Shown here one piece after another: positions 30,139 to 39,218 of a DNA stretch of 64,000 bases. Made by a program: the position numbers and the translations under genes. Under the pieces are notes generated by a model, which saw nothing but the letters and a program-made list of their open reading frames with translations, had not been told where the DNA came from and ran no database searches. Source of the DNA: a bacterium (GTDB lineage: Bacteria; Planctomycetota; Planctomycetia; Pirellulales; Pirellulaceae); NCBI GenBank assembly GCA_030430075.1, contig JAUIGN010000028.1:1-64000 (forward strand), read 5' to 3'. Within the stretch, counting starts at the first letter, position 1. Each line of letters begins with the position of its first letter.

Positions 30139-30455
30139 GGGTCTCCCGATCCCTGCTGTGCGCGGGTCTCCCGATCCCCTGCTGTACACGGGTCTCCCGA
30201 TCCCTGCTGTGCGCGGGTCTCCCGATCCCCTGCTGTACACGGGTCTCCCGATCCCTGCTGTGCGCGGGTCTCCCGATCCCTGCTGTACGCGGGTCTCCCG
30301 ATCCCCTGCTGTACACGGGTCTCCCGATCCCCTGCTGTGCGCGGGTCTCCCGATCCCTGCTGTACACGGATCTCCCGATCCCTGCTGTACACGGGTCTCC
30401 CGATCCCTGCTGTACACGGATCTCCCGATCCCTGCTGTGCGCGGGTCTCCCGACC
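30139..30455. repeat. 25/26-bp tandem repeat (minisatellite), 12 units plus a decayed 13th
   Basis: Twelve head-to-tail units fill 30139-30442: eight of 25 bp and four of 26 bp. They differ by one extra C after GGGTCTCCCGATCC and by ending in TGTACAC, TGTACGC or TGTGCGC. A thirteenth begins at 30443 and decays. The first five units alternate ending type (GCGC, ACAC), giving a higher-order 51-bp period. There are no unique spacers, so this is not a CRISPR array. Open frames through the array on both strands are by-products of the repeat. Confidence 0.95.
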
Positions 30456-30507
30456 CCGCACTCGCCACGACCGCGAGGTCTCCCCGCATCGGCCGATCTG
30501 TCCGTTT

Positions 30508-30526
30508 GAATGCAACGATTGCATTC
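30508..30526. promoter_or_regulatory. Perfect inverted repeat, possible operator
   Basis: GAATGCAA-CGA-TTGCATTC is an 8-bp perfect dyad. GGCC lies on both sides and CGGCCGATC occurs twice nearby. It sits about 180 bases upstream of the peptidase gene at 30710. A regulator-binding role is only a possibility, and no promoter was firmly recognised beside it. Confidence 0.35.
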
Positions 30527-30709
30527 GGCCAAGGTCCGACGTCCAACCGCAGTTCGGCCGATCAGGCACTGTACGCGAAAAACGTCTCTTTCCGACCGCT
30601 TCCTGCTTGACAAGGGGCGAGTGATACGGACCCGCGGTCGTGGACCGCCGAGTATTGGATGTGATTTTCGATTATCATTCGAACTGGCTCGCATCCCAGG
30701 AGATGGAAC

Positions 30710-33700
30710 ATGAACTCACGACACATTCGTCCCCGTCACACCCCCCGCGGCCGGTCCATGCGGTACAAGTCGCGGTGTTTCGCGGTTTCCGGAGTCATTC
30801 TGCTCACGCTGCTGGGTTGGTCACACGTTTCGGCGAATCCGCCCTCGGCAGACGACCTTCAGCCCACGGACATCACGGAGGCCGATCCGCAGGCGGCCGC
30901 GGCGAAGGAGGCTGAACTGTTGGCGAAAACGCGGCAACTGACGTTCGAAGGCCGTCGCGCCGGTGAGGGCTACTTCAGCCGCGACGGGTCGCAGCTCGTC
31001 TTTCAAAGCGAGCGTGAGCCTGGCAATCCGTTCTTTCAGATTTACGTCATGGATCTCGAAACCGGCGATCTTGAACGGGTTTCGCCGGGCCGGGGGAAGA
31101 CGACGTGCGCCTGGATCCATCCAGCGGGGGATAAGGTGCTGTTCGCTTCGACGCATGGCGACCAGCAGGCGGTCAAGAAACAGGAAGACGAAATCGCCCT
31201 TCGCGAGTCGGGCAAAGAGCGGCGTTACGCCTGGGACTATGACGAGCACTTCGAGCTGTACGCGTACGATCGTGCCACGGGCGACTACACGAACCTGACA
31301 AGCACGCGGGGCTACGACGCGGAGGGTTCGTGGTCGCCCGACGGTAAGCTGATCGCGTTCACCTCCAACCGCCGTGCCTACGAAGGCGGCCTGACGGACG
31401 AAGAGAAAAAGAACTTCGACATCGATCCCGCTTATCTAAACGAGATCTACCTGATGAACGCCGACGGCAGCAACGTCCGGCGGCTGACGTCAACGCCCGG
31501 CTATGACGGCGGACCGTTCTTCTCTCCCGACGGGAAGCGTCTCTGTTGGCGAAGGTTCACGCCCAACGGCGCGATCGCCGAAATCTGGACGATGAATGTC
31601 GATGGTACCGACAAGCGGCAGCTAACGCGGCTCGGCAAGATGTCCTGGGCGCCGTTCTATCACCCGTCCGGCGAGTACCTGATCTTCACAACCAACCGGC
31701 ACGGATTCGACAATTTCGAGCTGTACATCGTTGATGCAGAAGCCCGCTCGACGCCTGTCCGAGTGACCTACACCAAGCGGTTTGACGGCTTGCCCGTTTT
31801 TACGCCGAACGGAAACCAACTCGCCTGGACAACCAGCCGGACGGCTTCCGGGAATTCGCAGATTTTTATCGCAGACTGGAATCACGAGCGGGCCCGCGAG
31901 CTATTGGGGTTGGGCGATGCGGAACTGACTTCGGCCGATACGAAAGTGGCGCGCGAACAGGCGGCCGTCGCGAGAAAGCAAGCGACCGCCGGGTTCGATC
32001 CCCAGGACATGATGCGGCACGTCGGCTTTCTGTGCCGTGAAGAGCTGGCCGGCCGCCTCACCGGGACCCCCGGCGAAAAGCTGGCAACTGCCTACGTGGC
32101 CGCCTACTTTGACAGTTTGGGGCTGACGCCGGCAGGTGAGAAGGGCTCCTGGTTTCAGGAGTTCGAATTTACGTCCGGTGTCGCCTTGGGCCGGCAAAAC
32201 TCGCTCGTCGCCGGTGACAAGGAATTGAAGCTGGACCGGGATTGGCGTCCCCTTTCGTTTTCCGGGTCGGGCGAGTTCGCATCCGCACCGCTGGTGTTCG
32301 CGGGTTACGGAATGAAGGTCGCCAAGAGCGAAGCACTTGACGAATACGATTCCTACGTGCACCTGGACGTCAAAGACAAATGGGTGCTCGCCTTCCGCTA
32401 CCTGCCCGAGGAGGTCACCGCCGAGCGGCGCCAGCATCTCTCGCGGGCTTCCCAACTGCGGTTCAAAGCGACGGTCGCCCGTGATCTCGGTGCCCGCGGC
32501 CTGATCCTGGTGACCGGTCCGAACGCGAACGCCAAGAGCCAACTGATCCCCTTGCGATTGGATGGCATGCTGGCGGGGTCAAGCTTGCCCGTGATCAGCG
32601 TCAGCGACGAAGTTGCCCAATCATGGTTGGCCGGCGTCGGCAAGAGTCTCCAGGAGCTGCAGGACAAGCTGGATACCGGCAGCCTGGCGATGGGTTTCGA
32701 AGTCGAGGGAGTCGAACTGGCCGCCCAGGTCGAAATTGATCGCGTCACGGACGCCGGCCGAAATGTGCTCGGCCGACTCCAGGCCGGCGAGCAACCTGCC
32801 GAGCAAGTGATTGTGGTTGGAGCCCACGTCGATCACCTCGGCGAAGGAATCGGCAGTTCGTCCCTGGCACGCAGTGACGAAGCCAGCCTGGTCCACTACG
32901 GAGCGGACGACAATGCTTCCGGAGTGGCTGCCATGTTGGAGGTTGCTGAGTTCCTGTCGGATTTGAAAGCCCGCGGCAAGTTTACGCTGAACCGTGATAT
33001 CATCTTTGCCGCCTGGTCAGGCGAAGAACTCGGGTTGCTCGGTTCGGATCACTTCGTCAAGGCGTATCGCGGTAAGCTCGACCACGCTCACGCGCACTCG
33101 AGTGGCAAATCGCACGCGGCAGCCAAGCCGGCAGACGAGCCTGCAGTCGCTGCGGCCAGGGAAGCCGGCAGTAAGTCCCCCGCCAAACAATCCAAGGGCA
33201 ACACCAACGAGGAACCCGTTTCCCATGCGCATGGCGGACATGGCCACGGTGGTCCTGCCGGAATCTACCCTGCCGTGGCAGCCTGCATCAACATGGACAT
33301 GGTCGGAAGGCTCGACAAGAAGCTGGTCTTGCAGGGCGTCGGTTCGTCAAGCATTTGGCGTGGAGAGATCGAACGGCGGAATGCACCGATCGGCCTGCCG
33401 ATCACGCTCCAGGAAGACGCCTACCTGCCGACGGACGCCAAGTCGTTCTACATGCAGGGCGTACCGGTGTTGTCTGCGTTTACCGGATCCCATGGCGAAT
33501 ACCACACGCCGCGCGATACACCGGATCGGCTGAACTACGAGGGCGCTGCCTCGATCGCCCGGCTGATGGCCTTGGTAACACGGTCGTTGGCCATGCGCGA
33601 GTCGCCGCCCGACTACGTCCGGCATGAAGCGAAACGGACGGAGATGCGTGGCGGCTTGCGTGCTTACTTAGGGACGATTCCCGACTACGCGGAAGAGGTG

Positions 33701-33922
33701 AAAGGCGTCCTGCTTGGCGGAGCCAGCAAGAGCGGCCCGGCCGATAAGGCGGGGGTCAAGCCTGGTGATATCATCGTCGAACTGGCTGGCAAGAAGATCG
33801 AAAACATCTACGACTACACGCAAGCCATCGAAGGGCTCAAGATCGGGCAACCGGTCAAGATGGTCGTCGAGCGTCAGAAGCGGCGGATCACACTGCAAAT
33901 CACGCCCGGCTCGCGCGAGTAG
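30710..33922 (+). CDS. Exported M28-family metallopeptidase with N-terminal WD40/TolB-like propeller and C-terminal PDZ domain
   Basis: 1070 residues; AGGAG nine bases upstream supports the ATG at 30710. An N-terminal signal sequence (arginine-rich, then VSGVILLTLLGWSHVSA) indicates export. Residues about 60-410 are PD40/TolB-type propeller blades (SPDGKLIAFTSNR, DGGPFFSPDGKRL). Residues about 430-960 form an M28 zinc aminopeptidase with an inserted protease-associated-like domain. Candidate metal and catalytic residues lie in GAHVDHLGEG (about 703), GADDNASG (733), SGEELGLLGS (771), NMDMVGR (862) and GSHGEYHTPRD (927). Residues about 985-1070 are a PDZ domain (KAGVKPGDIIVELAG). A His-, Ala- and Lys-rich insert (about 792-850, containing HAHGGHGHGG) interrupts the catalytic domain. 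A periplasmic or surface aminopeptidase is the likely role. It converges with the FG-GAP gene. Confidence 0.93.
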   Translation: MNSRHIRPRHTPRGRSMRYKSRCFAVSGVILLTLLGWSHVSANPPSADDLQPTDITEADPQAAAAKEAELLAKTRQLTFEGRRAGEGYFSRDGSQLVFQSEREPGNPFFQIYVMDLETGDLERVSPGRGKTTCAWIHPAGDKVLFASTHGDQQAVKKQEDEIALRESGKERRYAWDYDEHFELYAYDRATGDYTNLTSTRGYDAEGSWSPDGKLIAFTSNRRAYEGGLTDEEKKNFDIDPAYLNEIYLMNADGSNVRRLTSTPGYDGGPFFSPDGKRLCWRRFTPNGAIAEIWTMNVDGTDKRQLTRLGKMSWAPFYHPSGEYLIFTTNRHGFDNFELYIVDAEARSTPVRVTYTKRFDGLPVFTPNGNQLAWTTSRTASGNSQIFIADWNHERARELLGLGDAELTSADTKVAREQAAVARKQATAGFDPQDMMRHVGFLCREELAGRLTGTPGEKLATAYVAAYFDSLGLTPAGEKGSWFQEFEFTSGVALGRQNSLVAGDKELKLDRDWRPLSFSGSGEFASAPLVFAGYGMKVAKSEALDEYDSYVHLDVKDKWVLAFRYLPEEVTAERRQHLSRASQLRFKATVARDLGARGLILVTGPNANAKSQLIPLRLDGMLAGSSLPVISVSDEVAQSWLAGVGKSLQELQDKLDTGSLAMGFEVEGVELAAQVEIDRVTDAGRNVLGRLQAGEQPAEQVIVVGAHVDHLGEGIGSSSLARSDEASLVHYGADDNASGVAAMLEVAEFLSDLKARGKFTLNRDIIFAAWSGEELGLLGSDHFVKAYRGKLDHAHAHSSGKSHAAAKPADEPAVAAAREAGSKSPAKQSKGNTNEEPVSHAHGGHGHGGPAGIYPAVAACINMDMVGRLDKKLVLQGVGSSSIWRGEIERRNAPIGLPITLQEDAYLPTDAKSFYMQGVPVLSAFTGSHGEYHTPRDTPDRLNYEGAASIARLMALVTRSLAMRESPPDYVRHEAKRTEMRGGLRAYLGTIPDYAEEVKGVLLGGASKSGPADKAGVKPGDIIVELAGKKIENIYDYTQAIEGLKIGQPVKMVVERQKRRITLQITPGSRE

Positions 33923-34106
33923 CCGGGTTCCCAGCGGAATCCGGGCGCCGACCAGTTGATCGGGGGACGACGGGTCGGCGTTTCCGGCACGCTCAGCGCC
34001 GCGACCGGATGGCTCTGCGATCGACGGAACCGGGGCTAACGCCCGACGGCTGATGCTTGATCCGAGCTAACGCCCGCCTTCGCCTGCCAGCTCTCTTTTG
34101 CGAGCA
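33923..34106. other. Convergent intergenic region with a repeated GCTAACGCCCG motif
   Basis: This lies between two convergent 3' ends. GCTAACGCCCG occurs twice, near 34035 and 34066, and the first copy can form a short GGGC-TAAC-GCCC hairpin. It could help terminate transcription from both sides, but there is no T-run to make a standard terminator. Confidence 0.4.
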
Positions 34107-36548
34107 TTATCTTGCTCGGACGGTGGGAATGGTCCGTCCCGGCGTGATCGTCTCGATTGCCCCGCTGGCTTCATCGATCACGACATGCTGGTTGCCAGCC
34201 ACTTCGGTCAGTTCGTGCTTCGCGCCGCTCGGCCAGCGAACAATCAGCTTGTCAACGGAATCGCGTCCGCCCAGGCCGAAGTGAACGAAGCTGGCGGCCT
34301 GCGAATGGAACGTGTTGGTGGGATAGAGTTCGCGAACCAAGCTGCGATCACCGACGACGGCTGTAATTCGCGAGCCGATTCCCAGGCGGTTACTCTTGCT
34401 GCCGCGGAGCGACACCTTGAGATAGTTTTGCGGCGGAAAGTGGTTTTCGAATAGCAAGAGCGGCTCGCCGCCCGCTTGTCGAACGAGCAAGTCCATCTGG
34501 CCGTTGCAGCGAAAGTCGGCGGCGACGACCGACCGGCCGTCACCATCCGAATCGGAGCCCGTGAGATAACTGATGTCGGCGAACTGGCGGCCGCCCAGGT
34601 TTAGATACGTGCGATTGCGTTCAAAGCCGCTCAGATTGTGGCGGAATGCAATCGTCCAGGGATCGTCCTCCCAGAACTCGCCCAGTTCCATGTCCCGTGC
34701 GCCCGGCGCACTGCAAGTCGCCGAGCGGTCAAACGGCTGTGACACGACAGCCATCCAGAAACAGTTTCACCCGTCCGGCTTGCTTCGATCCTTGCTCATG
34801 AAGCCGCAAGTCGCATGGATATCCAGCCAGCCGTCATTGTTCAGGTCGACCAACGCCGATCCCCAACTCCAACCGACCGCAGCGATGTCGCCGCGGTTTT
34901 CGGTGGGATCGAACTTGAAGTCACCATGGTTGATGTGCAACTGGCTTCCCGCCACCATGCGTCTCAACTTGGCCATCGTCGGCGCGTCGTAATATTTCGA
35001 GGACAAATTGTCCATCACGCGGTTGCCTGCCTTGGAATACATATTCGACACGTAAATGTCGATTCGCCCGTCGTTATCGACGTCGCCCGAGGCCAGGCCC
35101 ATGGAGCCGAAGTCGTCGGAATGCTCGGCAATCTGTTTCTCGGCAAAGGTCCCGTCTTGCTGATTGACCAGCAGCACGCCGGCGCCGAATTCGTGAATGA
35201 CGTACACGTCCGGCCAGCCGTCATCGTTGGCGTCGAACCAATTGGCGGTGAAGGCGGACCGTTCGCCGCCGCTGGCCCCCGCTGTCACGGTAACATCCTC
35301 GAACATGCCGTTGCCGATGTTGCGGAGCAACTGGTTATTCGCCTCGGCGCCGCTTTTACCGTCGATCCACGAACCCTGATTGAAGCGGCTGACGTCGGCC
35401 CGCGTTATGTAGACGTCAACCAAGCCGTCCCGATCGTAGTCCACGACGGTTCCACTCACTCCTTCCATGCCACCGGCCCACACGAGCTGCGTCAAATTGC
35501 TGGCATGCGAAGCGTCCTGAAATCGCTGGCCGCCGTCGTTTCGAAAAACCGCGCGTCCCAAAACGATCAGATCCTCCCAGCCGTCATTGTCGATATCGGC
35601 GAACAAGGCATGGTCGGCGTCCGGCAGGTTCGGCAAGCGGACTTCGTAAGTCACATCCTCAAATCGCCCCTCGGGTAGTCCCCGATAGAGCATCGTGGTG
35701 CGAATGGAAAGCGGCTCGGTCACCAGCACATCGGTATAACCATCGCGATTGAAATCACACAAGTAAACGCCACCCGTCGCGACGACTGGCGGTCCGTCTG
35801 CCGTCCAGTTGTCGTGCAATGTGTCCAGAAACAAACCACGCTCGGCGGCCACTTCACGCATCATGACTGCCTCGGATCTCGCCGTGTCGATTTGGGTCAC
35901 TTCGCATGCGGACCACCATCCATCGGCTTCCAGAATCTCTCGGCATGGTTCATGGATGGTAAAGCTGAATGTAATGAACGTTTCCCGGGGTTGGTTATCG
36001 TATTCACCGCTGATTCGCAGACGACATCGGCCCTTCCAATTGCTGGTCAGATCTGTCCGCACGCCAGGCGCCAGTGATAACGTGGCAAACTGGGCCGTGA
36101 GATTGTCACCAAACGTATCCCGCTGCCCCAATAACCACTCGACAAACTCCTCGCGATTAAGTTGCCGGCTCGTACCGGTTGTCCGCTCTATCGAGATGTT
36201 GACATCATTCGATCGTGATCGCGCCGCAGACTCGGGAACGATGGCCAGGAAGTCCGAGGCCAGAGTTTTCATCAGCGTCTTGACCTGCCGCCGCTGAATC
36301 GCCTGACTGAGGGCGCGCCAACCGCGGTCGCTCAGCAGATTGCCACGATGCTCACACTCCCACAGAAACTTCCGCTCCGCGTCGGGCAGGAACAGCGAGT
36401 CTTCTTTCGCGACTGAGGCATTCTGTCCCGTCGCGAGCGCGGCGGGTTCCGTCCTGGAGGGATCACGTCCACGATAGAACAACAGCCCGGCGACGCATGA
36501 AGTCACCGCCACGACACCGAGCAGCGTATAAACGATTCGACCGCGCAT
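34107..36548 (-). CDS. FG-GAP/VCBS-repeat and ASPIC/UnbV protein with an in-frame TGA (candidate selenoprotein)
   Basis: Read as one frame this is 813 codons with a single TGA at codon 594 (34767-34769). Both sides belong to the same protein in the same frame. Residues 1-25 are an export signal or membrane anchor. Residues about 55-240 resemble a nuclear-transport-factor-like region. FG-GAP repeats with calcium-loop motifs (DFNRDGYTD, DIDNDGWED, DYDRDGLVD, DANDDGWPD, DVDNDGRID, DLNNDGWLD) run from about 265 to 585. After the TGA the protein resumes N-C-F-W-M-A-V-V-S and continues with another propeller blade and an ASPIC/UnbV domain (about 705-800, REL.PTNTFHSQAASFVHFG). No other stop or frameshift was seen. 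A hairpin fitting the bacterial SECIS pattern follows the TGA, so selenocysteine insertion (U-N-C) is proposed. The alternative is a recent nonsense mutation, giving a 593-residue product. The molecular function of such CRTAC1-like proteins is unknown. Confidence 0.75.
34735..34769 (-). promoter_or_regulatory. Putative bacterial SECIS element downstream of the in-frame TGA
   Basis: Read on the minus strand, TGA is followed by 14 bases and then a perfect 6-bp stem GGCTGT-CGTGTC-ACAGCC. Weaker A-T and G-T pairs can extend the base of the stem. The apical loop starts 20 bases after the TGA, has six bases and has a G at its second position. Published criteria for bacterial SECIS elements (small apical loop with a G in the first two positions, about 16-37 bases from UGA) are met. 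The fold was judged by eye only. Confidence 0.55.
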
Positions 36549-36596
36549 TCTGAACTACGTGGTTAGATAATGGCGCCAACGAACGAACGCCCGTTT

Positions 36597-37556
36597 AGAC
36601 TACCAAGACGGTTTCGCCTTCGCAACGCGAGATGGTTTCGCGACTGGCTTGTAACTTGGGAACTTGAACGGGATTCCTTGGAGGACAGGAGAAAGCAGTT
36701 GGCTGCCGTTGAGCAGCCTCCAACGTTTGCTCGCACCTTCGGCAAGCTTGAACATCAAGGTGAGCGACGCGGTCCGGCTGCCGCTCCCTTTGGTTCTTCG
36801 ATGACGTAGGCGGATCGTGGCGAAGCTGCTCTCGATCGGGTTGGTCGTGCGTAGGTGACGCCAGTGCTCGGCCGGGAAGTCGTCGAACGTCAGCAGCACG
36901 TCTCGGTCCTTTGCCAGGCATTCGGTCGCCTTGGGGTATTTCGCCTCCTAGGTCTCCAGGAGGGCGTCCAGCGCCTGGTTCGCTTAGTTCTTGGTTTCGG
37001 CCATCCAGATGTCGTGGAGCATTGCCTTGGCCTTTGGCTGTTTTCTCTTCGGAAGCTTGTCCAAAACATTCGCCGTCTTCTGAAACCAGCGGCGCTGCGC
37101 GCGCGTGTTCGGGAGCACCTCTGCCACCGCCTGCCAGAAGCCCAGCGCGCCAGCGCCGATCGCCAGCTTCGGCTCGATCGACAGGCCACGGCGCTTCACA
37201 TCCAAGAGCAGTTTCCGTCATGATTGAGCGCTTTCGCGGCGGCCGTCGGTCATTGCGATCGGCTCCTTCTTCCCGTCCTTGGTGGCCCCCATCAGCACCA
37301 GAATGCATTGCCGGTCTTCCTCGAGGCGGATGTTCGTGTGGATGCCGTCCGCCCAAACGTAGACGTACTCATTGCCCTCGAAGGGGCGTTTCGACCACTC
37401 GTCGTATTCCTGCTCCCAGACCGCGTTGATCCACTCGGTGACCTCCGTTTATATGGCGTGAGCGAGCGTCTGCTACGCGCCCTGCTTGAGGATGTCGAAC
37501 AGCACGTCCCGCGACGTGACTGGAAACGCAATCGATTCGGTGGTAACTTCAGCCAT
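36597..37556 (-). pseudogene. IS256-family (mutator-type) transposase remnant
   Basis: The minus strand encodes recognisable IS256-family transposase segments: a start MAEVTTESIAFPVTSRDVLF at 37556; a central stretch with VYVWADGIHTNIRLEED and CILVLMGATKDGKKE; an AIGAGALGFWQAV block; and the C-terminal signature HWRHLRTTNPIESSFATIRL with RTKGSGSR. At least five in-frame stops of all three kinds interrupt it, including a TAG and TAA near the start, a TGA near 37221, and a TAA and TAG in the second half. A large part is missing between the first 28 residues and the central stretch. The gene is dead. It sits only 48 bases upstream of the FG-GAP gene, so its arrival may have changed that gene's promoter. 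Confidence 0.9.
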
Positions 37557-37622
37557 GGTTGGCGTGCTCTTGGAGAGAGAGGCGGAAGCAAAACCAATTC
37601 AACCCAAGCACGCCGCCCTTTT
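36597..37622 (-). mobile_element. Degenerate IS256-family insertion sequence
   Basis: The transposase pseudogene plus its 5' terminal region, whose end (AAAAGGGCGGCG, 37611-37622) matches the element at the left window edge with identical spacing to the start codon. The opposite terminus was not recognised; it should lie near 36560-36600. Confidence 0.6.
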
Positions 37623-37949
37623 GGGTTCACATCCGTTCAATAATATTCCGTCATATCTTTATATCTTTTCGGTTCCGCCAGCCTGACACTATATTATGTA
37701 GCGACGAGTTGCGGCGAAGGATTTGCGACAAACTGTACAAAACGAGACGAACTTCAGCTCACTAAGAGGGCAAAGTCGTGCAACTTCGCTGTTTTTGGTT
37801 ATTCTTGTCACAAAACCGGTTACGGCGGACCATTAGGTTAGAATGGGTGGGTATTTAGTTCAGCTCGGGGCTCACCGGGGTCTTGCCGTCGCTGGAGTTC
37901 AGTTCACAAAATGCACCGTAAGGCCGCATAATCGAGGCGATTTCTTCCG
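37623..37949. other. Intergenic region upstream of the PEP-CTERM gene
   Basis: No gene seen. The DNA is more AT-rich than its surroundings. No sigma-54-type -24/-12 element, which drives some PEP-CTERM genes, was recognised. Confidence 0.4.
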
Positions 37950-38657
37950 ATGAATGCCCAATTATTCACTCGATTCTTCTTTGCAGTTGCAATTTTCCTG
38001 TTATCACCCACCTTCGTTAGTGCCACCCTCTTGACCAACGGCTCCCTGACTGGGCCGATTGCCAGTGGGTCCGTGCCAACGGGTTGGGATATATTGATTC
38101 GTTCGCCCGATACAGCGACTCGTTCGCCTGATACGATGGATCAGGATAACAATTTGGGGGGGGCGTTTGGCGGCTTTGGCGCTACGCCTAGCGCGTCTCC
38201 GGACGGTGGAACCTGGGTTGGAATGGGGGTTGTGCCAGGAAGCCCTGTGTTCATTGAGGCGTTCGGGCAGACGGTGACTGGACTCGACGTCGGTGCGACC
38301 TACGCGGTTTCGTGGTACCAGGCAAACTTCGGTTACACACCTTTGGGATACGTTGAGCCTGACAAAATCGGATTGTTCGTCGATGGCAACCTCGTCGGCC
38401 AGGGTTCGGAGGCTGCTCTAGCCCCGGGCTGGACCTCGGAAACGGTTGCATTCGTGGCAACATCGACAGCTCATGAGATTTCATTTAGCCCTGGTGGCAC
38501 GGTAGGCAGCAGCTACTTGTCGATCGATGGCATTTCGATGACCCGTGTGATTCCCGAACCAACCACCGTCGTCATTTGGGCGCTACTCGGAGGGATCGTG
38601 TTGATCGCTCGACATGGCCGGCGCAGGCGCAAAGTGGCCTTCGTGGTCGCAAGGTGA
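37950..38657 (+). CDS. PEP-CTERM sorting-domain protein
   Basis: 235 residues. A signal peptide (about 1-25, FFFAVAIFLLSPTFVSA) is followed by a beta-sandwich domain with a C-terminal SSYLSIDGISM strand typical of secreted beta-sandwich domains. The C-terminus is a PEP-CTERM signal: VIPEPTTVVIWALLGGIVLI, then a basic tail (HGRRRRK). PEP-CTERM proteins are processed by exosortases and associated with exopolysaccharide and biofilm formation. This agrees with the polysaccharide genes that follow, although no exosortase lies in the window. The binding partner of the beta domain is unknown. Confidence 0.88.
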   Translation: MNAQLFTRFFFAVAIFLLSPTFVSATLLTNGSLTGPIASGSVPTGWDILIRSPDTATRSPDTMDQDNNLGGAFGGFGATPSASPDGGTWVGMGVVPGSPVFIEAFGQTVTGLDVGATYAVSWYQANFGYTPLGYVEPDKIGLFVDGNLVGQGSEAALAPGWTSETVAFVATSTAHEISFSPGGTVGSSYLSIDGISMTRVIPEPTTVVIWALLGGIVLIARHGRRRRKVAFVVAR

Positions 38658-38810
38658 CCCCAAGCTAGTTGATTTAGGGCAAGTTTTTCATTTGGGGCTC
38701 TCTCTACCTGCCAGCTGATTTCCTTCGTTCGCGCCGGGATGCAGACCAACTCGCGGTGCCGTGGCCCCAATCGGCACCGTGGATTGTGACCCAAGGGACA
38801 GGGGGGCGCC

Positions 38811-38839
38811 AAAAAATTTTCTCCGCCCAGCGCCTGGGC
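38811..38839 (-). terminator. Possible rho-independent terminator of the pilin-like gene
   Basis: On the minus strand, a 6-bp GC-only stem GCCCAG-GCG-CTGGGC (38825-38839) is followed by GGAG and then AAAATTTTTT. It lies about 50 bases after the stop of the pilin-like gene at 38889. The stem is short and the T-run is offset, so this is moderate evidence. Confidence 0.45.
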
Positions 38840-38888
38840 TGCGTTTCGGACAGATTAGAAGGCGTTTCGCCACAACAACAGGAATCGA

Positions 38889-39218
38889 TTAGTTACTTTC
38901 GTGGGAGGCAGCTGCGGAGACAGTGATACAACCGCGGAGTCGCTGTTGAACCGGGTCAAATAGAACGCACGAGTCGCTTTGGTCGGTAGAAAAGCTCCCG
39001 GCCGTTGACGAATGATGACCCGTGATTGCGGAAAACGAGTATGACTGGTTGAGCGCTGCAATCGCGATGGAAATGTCACCGAGTTCCTGTACGATTTGGT
39101 CCCGGATTGACGTCAAGCCGACGATCATACCGATGACAAGGATCGTCGCGATCAGCACCAGTTCGGTCGAGATTACAAAGCCGTTTTCATCATCCCACAG
39201 CTGTGTTGCGCGATTCAT
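38889..39218 (-). CDS. Flp-pilin-like small membrane protein
   Basis: 109 residues; AGGGA lies five bases before the ATG. The N-terminus (LWDDENGFVISTELVLIATI, then a hydrophobic helix ending near residue 38) has the E-x-x-hydrophobic layout of Flp/Tad-type pilins and TadE-like pseudopilins: a short polar leader, a Glu close to the start of a single hydrophobic helix, and a helical amphipathic continuation (DQIVQELGDISIAIAALNQS). The remaining 50 residues are Ser/Thr-rich without a recognised domain. It is transcribed opposite to its neighbours. No tad assembly genes are in the window, so the assignment rests on the N-terminus only. Confidence 0.65.
   Translation of the reverse strand: MNRATQLWDDENGFVISTELVLIATILVIGMIVGLTSIRDQIVQELGDISIAIAALNQSYSFSAITGHHSSTAGSFSTDQSDSCVLFDPVQQRLRGCITVSAAASHESN

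Noticed and set aside
30139..30455. CRISPR array
   Set aside because: Units are head-to-tail with no unique spacers, repeat length is the whole period, and no cas genes are near.
29849..30694. Protein-coding genes with repeats on either strand of the minisatellite
   Set aside because: Several frames on both strands are open only because the repeat lacks stops; the translations are simple repeats without signal, start context or family.
33923..34106. tRNA or structured RNA in the convergent spacer
   Set aside because: The repeated GCTAACGCCCG motif gives only a short hairpin; no cloverleaf could be drawn.
34107..34754. A separate ASPIC/UnbV gene starting at an internal Met
   Set aside because: It lies in the same frame right behind the TGA of the upstream part, lacks a signal peptide and ribosome-binding site, and begins inside a propeller blade; one gene with an in-frame TGA explains the region better.
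36890..37223. Intact transposase gene of the IS256 element
   Set aside because: In-frame stops and a deletion break the gene into fragments; only a pseudogene is supported.
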